Source of the DNA: Deltaproteobacteria bacterium
Lineage (GTDB): Bacteria; Desulfobacterota; Desulfobacteria; Desulfobacterales; C00003060
DNA length: 8,480 nucleotides
Direction: 5' to 3'
Assembly: GCA_019309245.1 (NCBI GenBank)
Contig: JAFDGP010000099.1
Coordinates: forward strand, 1 to 8,480
The translations under genes and the position numbers were made by a program. Below, in pieces: positions 1-5,571 of this stretch; within the stretch, counting starts at the first letter, position 1; each line of letters begins with the position of its first letter. The notes under the pieces are model-generated. The model was not told where the DNA came from, did no database searches, and saw nothing but the letters and a program-made list of their open reading frames with translations.

Positions 1-1
1 A

Positions 2-898
2 GGACGGTCTGTCGGATCCCAGCTTCGGGCGCTGGCCAAAATTTCAAAGGGATTGTTTCAGGCGGTGCGAATCATACGGGGCTTTGATCCCGACATGATT
101 GTCGGGGTGGGCGGATATGCCTCCGGCCCGGTGGCCCTGGCCGGAAAGGTGATGGGCAAGACGGTGGTCATACACGAACAAAACATGATTCCCGGGTTGA
201 CAAACCGTTTATTGGCGCGTTTTGCCGACCGGATCTATGTGTCGTTTCCCGATACCAAGAAATGGTTTGAACCTTCCAAGACCGTGTTTACGGGAAACCC
301 GGTGCGAGCCGCAGTCCTTCAGAACGGGCGGGAGTCTGAATCCAAAAACGGTTTTGTCGTTTTGGTGGTCGGGGGCAGTCAGGGGGCCCATGCCGTCAAT
401 CAGGCCGTTGTGGACGCGTTGGATCACCTGGGGCCCCACGGGATCCGTTTCATTCATCAGACCGGCGTGCAAGACCGCCCGTGGGTTTCCGACGCCTATG
501 AGCAACGGGGGGTTCAGGCTACGGTGAGTGCTTTTTTTGAGGACATGGGACGCCTGTACCGCGCGGCCGATCTGGTGGTCTGCAGGGCCGGGGCGACGAC
601 CGTTTCAGAGCTGACGGCCTTGGGGAAACCGGCCGTCTTTATTCCTTTTCCTTTTGCCGCCAATGACCATCAGGCATACAACGCCCGCTATGTGGCACAA
701 GCGGGCGGCGCTGAGGTGATTCTGGAAAAGGACTTAACCGGCCGGATCCTGGCGGAAAAGATCAGCGCCTATGCTGCGGATCCGGCGGTGCTCGACAAGA
801 TGGCGGCCTGTGCGGCGGCACTGGGTCGCCCGGACGCGGCAAGCACGATTGTCGGAGATTGTAAGAAACTGTTGGCCATGTTGTTTATGCAACATTAG
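2..898 (+). CDS. murG: MurG, UDP-GlcNAc:lipid I N-acetylglucosaminyltransferase (5' truncated by the window edge)
   Basis: MurG transfers GlcNAc from UDP-GlcNAc to lipid I at the cytoplasmic face of the inner membrane, giving lipid II, the last intracellular step of peptidoglycan precursor synthesis. The frame is open from base 2, so the TTG at 53 is an internal codon and not the start. About 298 residues are visible; family members are near 360, so roughly 60 N-terminal residues, including the glycine-rich GGTGGH acceptor loop, lie outside the window. Visible landmarks are the GVGGYASGPV segment (about 107-136), HEQN (173-184), the GGSQGA loop that opens the donor-binding domain (371-388), CRAGATTVSEL (581-613, with the Glu expected to contact the UDP ribose), and the FPFAANDHQ segment (ending at 673). 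The stop is TAG 896-898. The next gene, murC, is 260 bases away, an unusual gap in this cluster. Identification is secure; only the 5' end is missing. Confidence 0.97.
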   Translation, partial: GRSVGSQLRALAKISKGLFQAVRIIRGFDPDMIVGVGGYASGPVALAGKVMGKTVVIHEQNMIPGLTNRLLARFADRIYVSFPDTKKWFEPSKTVFTGNPVRAAVLQNGRESESKNGFVVLVVGGSQGAHAVNQAVVDALDHLGPHGIRFIHQTGVQDRPWVSDAYEQRGVQATVSAFFEDMGRLYRAADLVVCRAGATTVSELTALGKPAVFIPFPFAANDHQAYNARYVAQAGGAEVILEKDLTGRILAEKISAYAADPAVLDKMAACAAALGRPDAASTIVGDCKKLLAMLFMQH

Positions 899-907
899 CA
901 TCTGATA

Positions 908-924
908 CCGAGGCGTCGCCCCGG
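908..924 (+). terminator. Weak terminator-like hairpin after murG
   Basis: An imperfect GC-rich dyad begins 10 bases after the murG stop. CCG-A-GGC pairs with GCC-C-CGG across a 3-base loop (GTC), six pairs with one A-C mismatch. It is followed by ACTTATTTAT, not by a real run of T, so it is a poor intrinsic terminator. It may only attenuate transcription, or mean nothing. Confidence 0.2.
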
Positions 925-1004
925 ACTTATTTATGAAAGAAACTCTGAAATGAGAGACCTTAATTCCCAACCCGGACGAACCGGAACCAAAAAGAAAAAA
1001 ATTT

Positions 1005-1062
1005 ATCACGAAAACACGAAAGGACGAGAACCTCAATTTCTTTTATTTCGTGCTTTCGTGAT
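1005..1062. repeat. Imperfect inverted repeat made of CACGAAA-type 8-mers
   Basis: The left arm 1005-1021 pairs with the right arm 1046-1062 in 16 of 17 positions; the one mismatch is A1014 against C1053. A 24-base spacer separates them. The left side is a direct tandem of three 8-base units: CACGAAAA (1007-1014), CACGAAAG (1015-1022) and GACGAGAA (1023-1030). The right side has two units in inverse orientation: TTTCGTGC (1046-1053) and TTTCGTGA (1054-1061). The left flank is an A-rich run (989-1002), and a short T run follows on the right (1075-1079). Arrays of this CACGAAAACACGAAAG type are, from memory, a recurrent intergenic repeat in deltaproteobacterial and some other environmental genomes; I could not verify that here. 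In RNA it would form a long, moderately stable stem in the leader of murC. No transposase accompanies it. Confidence 0.7.
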
Positions 1063-1075
1063 TATCTTATAAAGT

Positions 1076-1089
1076 TTTTGGTCCCAAAA
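1076..1089. promoter_or_regulatory. Perfect 14-base palindrome, possible operator
   Basis: TTTTGG-TC-CCAAAA is a perfect dyad with 6-base arms and a 2-base centre. It is followed directly by the palindromic hexamer CACGTG (1090-1095). It lies about 70 bases before the murC start, where an operator could sit. The loop is too short for a good RNA hairpin, so if it works it is more likely a DNA-binding site. No regulator can be named, and a chance dyad in AT-rich DNA is a real alternative. Confidence 0.2.
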
Positions 1090-1158
1090 CACGTGTATTG
1101 TTCTTAATGCGTGAACCGCAATTTGAATTGAGTTTCTTAAGAGGGTTAAAAGCGCGAC

Positions 1159-2529
1159 ATGTATCAGAAGAAATATCACATTCATTTCGTGGGGATCGGC
1201 GGTATCGGTATGAGCGGAATGGCCGAGTTGCTCTTGAACCTGGGCTATCAGGTGAGCGGCTCGGATTTGAGGCGAACAGACATTACTGAGCGGCTGGCTG
1301 GCCTTGGAGGAACGGTCTTTCAGGGCCATCGACCGGAGTACGTCCAGGGAGCCGACGTGGTGGTCGTGTCTTCTGCCGTGGGACCGGACAATCCCGAATG
1401 TCTGGCCGCCCGTGAGGCCATGGTGCCGGTCATCCCAAGAGGGGAGATGCTGGCCGAACTGATGCGGCTCAAATACGGCATTGCCGTGGCCGGAGCACAC
1501 GGTAAGACAACCACGACCTGGATTACGGGTTTCGTGCTGGAGCGCGGAGGCCTTGATCCCACCATGGTTATCGGCGGTAAGCTGAACAGCCTTGGAAGCA
1601 ATGCGCGCCTGGGGCAGGGGGAATTCATCGTGGCCGAGGCGGATGAAAGCGACGGGTCGTTTCTGCGGCTGTCTCCCACCATTGCGGTGGTAACCAACAT
1701 CGACGCCGAGCACCTGGACTATTATCAGCACCTGGAAAGCATTAAAAAGGTGTTTCTGGACTTCATCAACAAGGTGCCTTTTTACGGGTTGGCGGTCTTG
1801 TGCCTTGACAACGAAGGCATTCAAGAGTTGATCCCTAGGATCGAGAAACGCTTTGTCACGTACGGCCTGAGTTCCCAGGCGGATTTCCAAGCGACAGACG
1901 TCTCGTTCGAGGGGCTCAAGAGTCTGTTTACACTGTCTTTCAGGGGCGACCTCCTGGGCCGGGTGGAACTCAACCTTCCCGGCATACACAATGTCTACAA
2001 TACGATGGCAAGTGTTGCGGTCGGTCTGGAGCTGGGAATCCCGTTTGAAAAGACACTCGTTGCCCTGAGACAAATCGAGGGGGTGCAGCGCCGGCTCGAG
2101 GTCAAAGGAAGCACAGTGGGGGGGGTCACCGTGGTTGACGACTACGGCCATCACCCCACCGAGATTAAAGTCACGCTTCAGGCCGTGCGACAATCGTGGC
2201 CCGACCGGCGAGTGGTAGTCATATTTCAACCCCATCGCTATTCGCGGACCCAGGCCCTATTTGACGATTTTACAAGGTCGTTCTACGAGGCTGACAGCCT
2301 GGTGGTTTTGCCGATCTACAGCGCCGGGGAGTCTGCTGTGCCAGGGGTGAGCGGCCGCAACCTGTATGAGGGGATACGTGCCCATGGCCACAAAGAGGTG
2401 GTCTATCAGGAGGAGCCTGAAAAGGCCCTGTCGTACCTGAAACAGGTGGTCAAACCCGGCGATATCGTATTGACCCTTGGTGCAGGCGATGTCTGGAAGC
2501 TGGGCGACGCCTTTTTAAGGGATGGCTGA
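1159..2529 (+). CDS. murC: MurC, UDP-N-acetylmuramate--L-alanine ligase
   Basis: MurC is the first cytoplasmic Mur ligase. It joins L-Ala to UDP-MurNAc with ATP, through an acyl-phosphate. The 456 residues match the usual family length. In order: the N-terminal Rossmann domain that binds UDP, with GIGGIGMSGMAE (12-23) and SGSD (33-36); the ATP P-loop AGAHGKTTT (111-119) opening the central domain; DESDGS (162-167); TNIDAEHLDYY (179-189); PGIHNVYN (274-281); and the C-terminal domain with DDYGHHPTEI (327-336) and FQPHRYSRT (356-364). The start is fixed: an in-frame TAA at 1147-1149 leaves ATG 1159 as the first possible start. The best Shine-Dalgarno match, AAGAGGG (1139-1145), is 13 bases upstream, a little far. 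The murB frame follows after 11 bases. MurC is the first gene after the repeat-bearing gap, so any promoter in that gap would control murC and everything downstream. Confidence 0.98.
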   Translation: MYQKKYHIHFVGIGGIGMSGMAELLLNLGYQVSGSDLRRTDITERLAGLGGTVFQGHRPEYVQGADVVVVSSAVGPDNPECLAAREAMVPVIPRGEMLAELMRLKYGIAVAGAHGKTTTTWITGFVLERGGLDPTMVIGGKLNSLGSNARLGQGEFIVAEADESDGSFLRLSPTIAVVTNIDAEHLDYYQHLESIKKVFLDFINKVPFYGLAVLCLDNEGIQELIPRIEKRFVTYGLSSQADFQATDVSFEGLKSLFTLSFRGDLLGRVELNLPGIHNVYNTMASVAVGLELGIPFEKTLVALRQIEGVQRRLEVKGSTVGGVTVVDDYGHHPTEIKVTLQAVRQSWPDRRVVVIFQPHRYSRTQALFDDFTRSFYEADSLVVLPIYSAGESAVPGVSGRNLYEGIRAHGHKEVVYQEEPEKALSYLKQVVKPGDIVLTLGAGDVWKLGDAFLRDG

Positions 2530-2540
2530 AGGTTTTCCGG

Positions 2541-3461
2541 GTGATGAAAGACACGCAAAAAGCATGGCTGAAAGAAACATTCGGTCCCCTGGTGAACTTC
2601 CACGAACCCATGTCCCGGCATACCACCTTTCGCATCGGGGGACCGGCAACGGTTGTTACCGTGCGAGACGAACGCTGGCTTCGAACCCTGGTGCGTTGGG
2701 CCTCCGACGGCGATCTGGCACTCTTGATTCTCGGCGCCGGAAGCAATCTTTTGGTCGCAGATGCTGGCATCAAGGCCCTTGTGGTGAAGCTGGCCGGAGA
2801 TTTTGAAAAGATTGAGCTGGCCGAGGCGCCGGATGTTCAAGACACGATGATTAATGCAGGGGCGGCCGCCATGGTGCGGGCCCTGGGCCGTTATGCCTTG
2901 AGCCGGGCGCTGGCGGGACTCAACTTTACTCTGGGGATACCTGGTTCTGTGGGCGGGGCTCTGCGCATGAACGCAGGGGCCTGGGGGGGGTGTATGGCCG
3001 ATGTGATCCATGCGGTGACCGTGTTGAAACCGGACGGAGACATGGTTACCACCGGACGAAAGCACCTGGATTTCACGTACCGGAGCATGAGATTGGAAAA
3101 GGGCGATATCATCGTCGGCGGGCAATTCCGCGTGCAGCCAGGTGATCGGGAGGCCTTGCGTAAAGAAGCGACGGCCATGCAGAAGAAGCGGGCCGCCAGC
3201 CAACCGCTGTCCGAGCCCAGCGCCGGCTGCGTGTTTCGGAATCCCGGCGGGACCTTGACTGCAGGAGAGCTCATCGATAAGGCCGGCCTTAAGGGCCTGC
3301 GGCGAGGAGATGCGCAGGTCTCGAGCAAACACGCCAACTTTATCATAAACCACGGCTGTGCCACTGCCGCAGACGTGATGGGCCTGATCGAGACAGTACA
3401 AGAGACCGTTTTCAAGCGCTTTGGTGTCGCATTGGAGCCGGAGGTGACGATCGTTGAATAG
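2541..3461 (+). CDS. murB: MurB, UDP-N-acetylenolpyruvoylglucosamine reductase
   Basis: MurB is a cytoplasmic FAD enzyme that reduces enolpyruvyl-UDP-GlcNAc with NADPH to UDP-MurNAc, the substrate of MurC encoded just upstream. At 306 residues it fits the shorter type II class rather than the E. coli type I enzyme. Visible parts: PMSRHTTFRIGGPA (23-36) and LGAGSNLLV (64-72) of the FAD domain, the GIPGSVGGALRMNAGAWGG segment (132-150), the Tyr-Arg pair YRSM (180-183), the substrate-domain stretch SAGCVFRNP (227-235), KHANFIIN (263-270), and the C-terminal EPEV (299-302) holding the catalytic Glu. The residue at the proton-donor position, Ser in E. coli (Ser229), is Cys230 here; from memory, Cys occurs in other homologues too. 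The start is ambiguous by one codon: GTG 2541 lies 8 bases after a weak GAAGG (2528-2532), and ATG 2544 follows at once. The stop overlaps the ftsQ start by 8 bases, implying coupled translation. Confidence 0.97.
   Translation: MMKDTQKAWLKETFGPLVNFHEPMSRHTTFRIGGPATVVTVRDERWLRTLVRWASDGDLALLILGAGSNLLVADAGIKALVVKLAGDFEKIELAEAPDVQDTMINAGAAAMVRALGRYALSRALAGLNFTLGIPGSVGGALRMNAGAWGGCMADVIHAVTVLKPDGDMVTTGRKHLDFTYRSMRLEKGDIIVGGQFRVQPGDREALRKEATAMQKKRAASQPLSEPSAGCVFRNPGGTLTAGELIDKAGLKGLRRGDAQVSSKHANFIINHGCATAADVMGLIETVQETVFKRFGVALEPEVTIVE
3440..3447 (+). promoter_or_regulatory. Shine-Dalgarno sequence for ftsQ
   Basis: GGAGGTGA lies inside the last murB codons, 6 bases before TTG 3454. Its strength and spacing are what justify choosing a TTG start for ftsQ, since no ATG or GTG start in that frame is as well placed. 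Confidence 0.8.
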
Positions 3462-4311
3462 AAGACAGGTTCGAAAAAATCGTTACAAAAAAAACCGCTG
3501 TTCCAAAACGACCCGCCGGGCGGCCCGCTTGTTTCTGGTCCTCAAGGGGATCTTTCTGGCCACCTGTCTGGCCGGAATCAGCCTGCTGTGCATCCTGGCC
3601 TATGATGCACTGACCCAGAGCGCCTATTTCAGGGCCAGGACCATCACCGTCTCAGGAAACCACAGGCTCTCTACGAGCGCTGTTCTGAACAAAGCGGGTG
3701 TGAGAGCAAACCAAAACATCTTGGACCTGAACCTGAAGGTGCTGCGCAATCGCCTTGTCGCCGACCCCTGGATTGCCGATGCGGAAATCGAGCGAGAATT
3801 GCCCGATGCGGTTCATATCCGGATCAAGGAGCGAACCCCGGTGGCCGTGGTGAAGCTGAACAAACCGTTTTATCTGAGTGATCAGGCGGAGATATTCAAA
3901 CCGCTTGATCCGGGTGACCACCCGAAAGTGCCCCTGGTGACGGGCCTAAGGCTCTGCGATCTTGACCTGGAGCATCCGGGGCGCTGTTCAGCCCTGCAGT
4001 GCGTCATGGAGGTGATTCGCCTGACCAGGCTACACGGCAGCGTATTGCCTTTTCACAGCGTATACCGGATACATGTCGACTCCCAAATGGGATTGACACT
4101 GTTTTGTTTTGAAACGGCAACGGCGGTTAAACTCGGTTTTGGAGACTACGAGGCGAAGTTCGACCGGCTTAGAGACATGATGGCGTATTTAAGGAACACG
4201 GACGGGTTTGCCGCGGTGCGGGCGGTGGACCTCAATGACCTGGATCGGGTGGTTGTCAAACCTGAAGGTGGCGTTGCGCTTCTCGGCGTGTGTTATCGAA
4301 AGGAGATGTAA
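3454..4311 (+). CDS. ftsQ: FtsQ/DivIB-family cell division protein
   Basis: FtsQ is a bitopic inner-membrane protein that links the FtsZ ring to the septal peptidoglycan machinery, binding FtsB and FtsL in the periplasm. The 285 residues show a very basic cytoplasmic tail (1-25, rich in Arg and Lys), one transmembrane segment (about 27-50), a POTRA domain (about 58-127, beginning near ITVSGNHRLS), and the FtsQ beta domain after it, with LSDQAEIFKPL (141-151). The start is TTG 3454, chosen for the strong GGAGGTGA 6 bases upstream; it overlaps the murB stop by 8 bases, so translation is probably coupled. The periplasmic part has five cysteines (168, 178, 183, 218, 280), which is unusual for an FtsQ. 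The C-terminus is short after the last beta strands. No ddl gene lies between murB and ftsQ. The family call rests on architecture and position, since FtsQ sequences diverge widely. Confidence 0.93.
   Translation: MNRRQVRKNRYKKNRCSKTTRRAARLFLVLKGIFLATCLAGISLLCILAYDALTQSAYFRARTITVSGNHRLSTSAVLNKAGVRANQNILDLNLKVLRNRLVADPWIADAEIERELPDAVHIRIKERTPVAVVKLNKPFYLSDQAEIFKPLDPGDHPKVPLVTGLRLCDLDLEHPGRCSALQCVMEVIRLTRLHGSVLPFHSVYRIHVDSQMGLTLFCFETATAVKLGFGDYEAKFDRLRDMMAYLRNTDGFAAVRAVDLNDLDRVVVKPEGGVALLGVCYRKEM
4301..4305 (+). promoter_or_regulatory. Shine-Dalgarno sequence for ftsA
   Basis: AGGAG sits within the last ftsQ codons, 8 bases before GTG 4314. It decides the ftsA start: an in-frame GTG at 4290 has no such signal and would lie upstream of this site. 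Confidence 0.75.
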
Positions 4312-4313
4312 AA

Positions 4314-5540
4314 GTGGGCAGTGAAGGGGAGCTGATCGTAGGCCTGGACATCGGTACGACCAAAATCTGTGCGGTGGTCGGGGAGGTCAATCCTGAAGGC
4401 ATTGATATTGTGGGTGTGGGTACCCATCCGTCCGTAGGCCTGCGGAAAGGGGTCGTGGTCAATATCGAATCCACGGTCGATTCGATCAAAAAGGCGATCG
4501 AAGAGGCTGAATTGATGGCAGGTTGTGAGATTACCACCGTGTACGCCGGGATTGCGGGCGGACATATCAAGGGGTTCAACAGCCACGGGATCGTTGCCGT
4601 AAAGGGCGAGGAAATCCTTCAGCGGGACATCGATCGGGTGATCGACGCGGCGCGGGCAGTCGCCATCCCTCCGGACCGAGAGGTGATTCACATTCTTCCT
4701 CAAGAGTTCATTGTGGACGATCAGGACGGCATTCAGGACCCCAGGGGCATGTCCGGTGTGCGCCTGGAGGCCAAGATACACATCGTAACAGGGGCGGTCA
4801 CCTCAGCCCACAACCTGATTAAATGCGCCAATCGGGCGGGACTGGATGTGGCGGATATCGTCCTGGAGTCTCTGGCGTCCTGTGAGGCCGTGCTCAACAA
4901 GGAAGAAAAGGATTTGGGCGGTGCCCTGATTGATTTTGGCGGAGGGACCACTGATCTGGCGATTTTCAAGGGAAAAAGCATCAAACATACCTCTGTGTTG
5001 GCGCTGGGAGGTAACAATCTGACCAATGATATCTCGGTGGGTCTCAGGGCACCAATGGCCGAGGCGGAAAAAATCAAAATTCGCTATGGAACCTGTCTTC
5101 CGGACAGCATCGGCAATGATGAAACCATCGAGGTGTGCGGGGTGGGTGGCCGGAAACCCAGGACGCTGTCGCGCCAGATACTGGCGGAGATCCTGGAACC
5201 CAGGGTGGAGGAAATCTTCAGCCTTATTAACCGGGAAATCCGCCGGGCTACCCTGGAGGACGTGGTAGCCTCCGGGATTGTGGTTACGGGGGGGTCTTCG
5301 TTGCTGGAAGGTGTTGTGGACGTGGCCGAATCCGTGTTCAGCCTGCCCACGCGCATCGGAAAGCCCATGGGGATCCGGGGCCTGGTGGATGTGGTAAACA
5401 GCCCCATGTATGCCACGGCAGTGGGGCTGGTCCTTTACGGGGCGAAATCGCAGCCGAGGAAAAAGTTCAGAATCCGGGACAAGCACATTTTTAACCGTGT
5501 TACGGCGCGGATGAAACGTTGGTTCAAGGAAATCGTCTAA
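4314..5540 (+). CDS. ftsA: FtsA, actin-like membrane anchor of the Z ring
   Basis: FtsA is an actin-fold ATPase that binds the FtsZ C-terminal peptide, tethers FtsZ filaments to the inner membrane and recruits later division proteins. From GTG 4314 it has 408 residues, near the usual size. Visible motifs are the phosphate 1 loop LDIGTTK (11-17), the FtsA-specific 1C subdomain (about 84-160, including KIHIVTGAV), the phosphate 2 loop IDFGGGTTDLA (206-216), and the adenosine motif VVTGGSSLLEG (323-333). The last 15 or so residues, with ARMKRWFKEIV, form a basic amphipathic helix, the expected membrane-targeting sequence. The start is set by AGGAG at 4301-4305; the in-frame GTG at 4290 would add 8 residues inside ftsQ and lacks a ribosome site. 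The ftsQ stop is 2 bases before the start, so the two are probably coupled. The gene ends in tandem stops TAA TAA (5538-5543), 31 bases before ftsZ. Confidence 0.98.
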   Translation: MGSEGELIVGLDIGTTKICAVVGEVNPEGIDIVGVGTHPSVGLRKGVVVNIESTVDSIKKAIEEAELMAGCEITTVYAGIAGGHIKGFNSHGIVAVKGEEILQRDIDRVIDAARAVAIPPDREVIHILPQEFIVDDQDGIQDPRGMSGVRLEAKIHIVTGAVTSAHNLIKCANRAGLDVADIVLESLASCEAVLNKEEKDLGGALIDFGGGTTDLAIFKGKSIKHTSVLALGGNNLTNDISVGLRAPMAEAEKIKIRYGTCLPDSIGNDETIEVCGVGGRKPRTLSRQILAEILEPRVEEIFSLINREIRRATLEDVVASGIVVTGGSSLLEGVVDVAESVFSLPTRIGKPMGIRGLVDVVNSPMYATAVGLVLYGAKSQPRKKFRIRDKHIFNRVTARMKRWFKEIV

Positions 5541-5557
5541 TAAGGGCAACAAACAAC

Positions 5558-5565
5558 AGGAGGTG
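5558..5565 (+). promoter_or_regulatory. Strong Shine-Dalgarno sequence for ftsZ
   Basis: AGGAGGTG is a near-complete anti-16S match, 6 bases before ATG 5572. It is among the best ribosome sites in the window, in keeping with the high cellular level of FtsZ. It also rules out GTG 5563, which lies inside it. Confidence 0.85.
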
Positions 5566-5571
5566 GGCACG

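Larger units (their letters stand above)
899..1158. other. 260-base intergenic gap between murG and murC
   Basis: This is the only long non-coding stretch in the window. It is visibly richer in A and T than the flanking genes. From left to right it holds a weak hairpin just after the murG stop (908-924), an A-rich run (989-1002), a long imperfect inverted repeat of CACGAAAA-like units (1005-1062), a 14-base palindrome (1076-1089) touching a CACGTG hexamer (1090-1095), a smaller dyad CAATT-TG-AATTG (1119-1130), and the murC Shine-Dalgarno region (AAGAGGG, 1139-1145). I found no credible coding sequence on either strand. A TTGAAT/TTAAAA pair with 17-base spacing (1123-1128, 1146-1151) resembles a sigma70 promoter, but it lies only 7 bases before the murC start codon, so I do not call it. 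Whether murC has its own promoter here cannot be settled from the sequence alone. Confidence 0.7.

Noticed and set aside
734..1036. A 100-codon minus-strand open frame starting in the inverted repeat and running into murG
   Set aside because: Its first residues are just a translation of the CACGAAAA repeat, and the rest is antisense to the conserved MurG C-terminus.
1123..1151. Sigma70-like promoter, TTGAAT and TTAAAA with 17-base spacing
   Set aside because: The -10 element ends 7 bases before the murC ATG, so the transcript would be leaderless and exclude the AAGAGGG ribosome site. A chance match in AT-rich DNA is likelier.
1033..2235. A 400-codon open frame on the minus strand across murC and the upstream gap
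   Set aside because: It is antisense to a clear MurC, its product is rich in His, Gln and Arg with no recognisable domain, and long antisense frames are common in GC-rich genes.
2406..3401. A 331-codon minus-strand open frame antisense to murB
   Set aside because: Its product looks like random reverse-strand sequence and it lies wholly opposite conserved MurB and the end of MurC.
4290..4313. An upstream GTG start for ftsA at 4290
   Set aside because: It would place the AGGAG ribosome site inside the coding sequence and has no ribosome site of its own; GTG 4314 is 8 bases after AGGAG.
5563..5571. An upstream GTG start for ftsZ at 5563
   Set aside because: The GTG is part of the AGGAGGTG ribosome site itself; ATG 5572 has ideal spacing.
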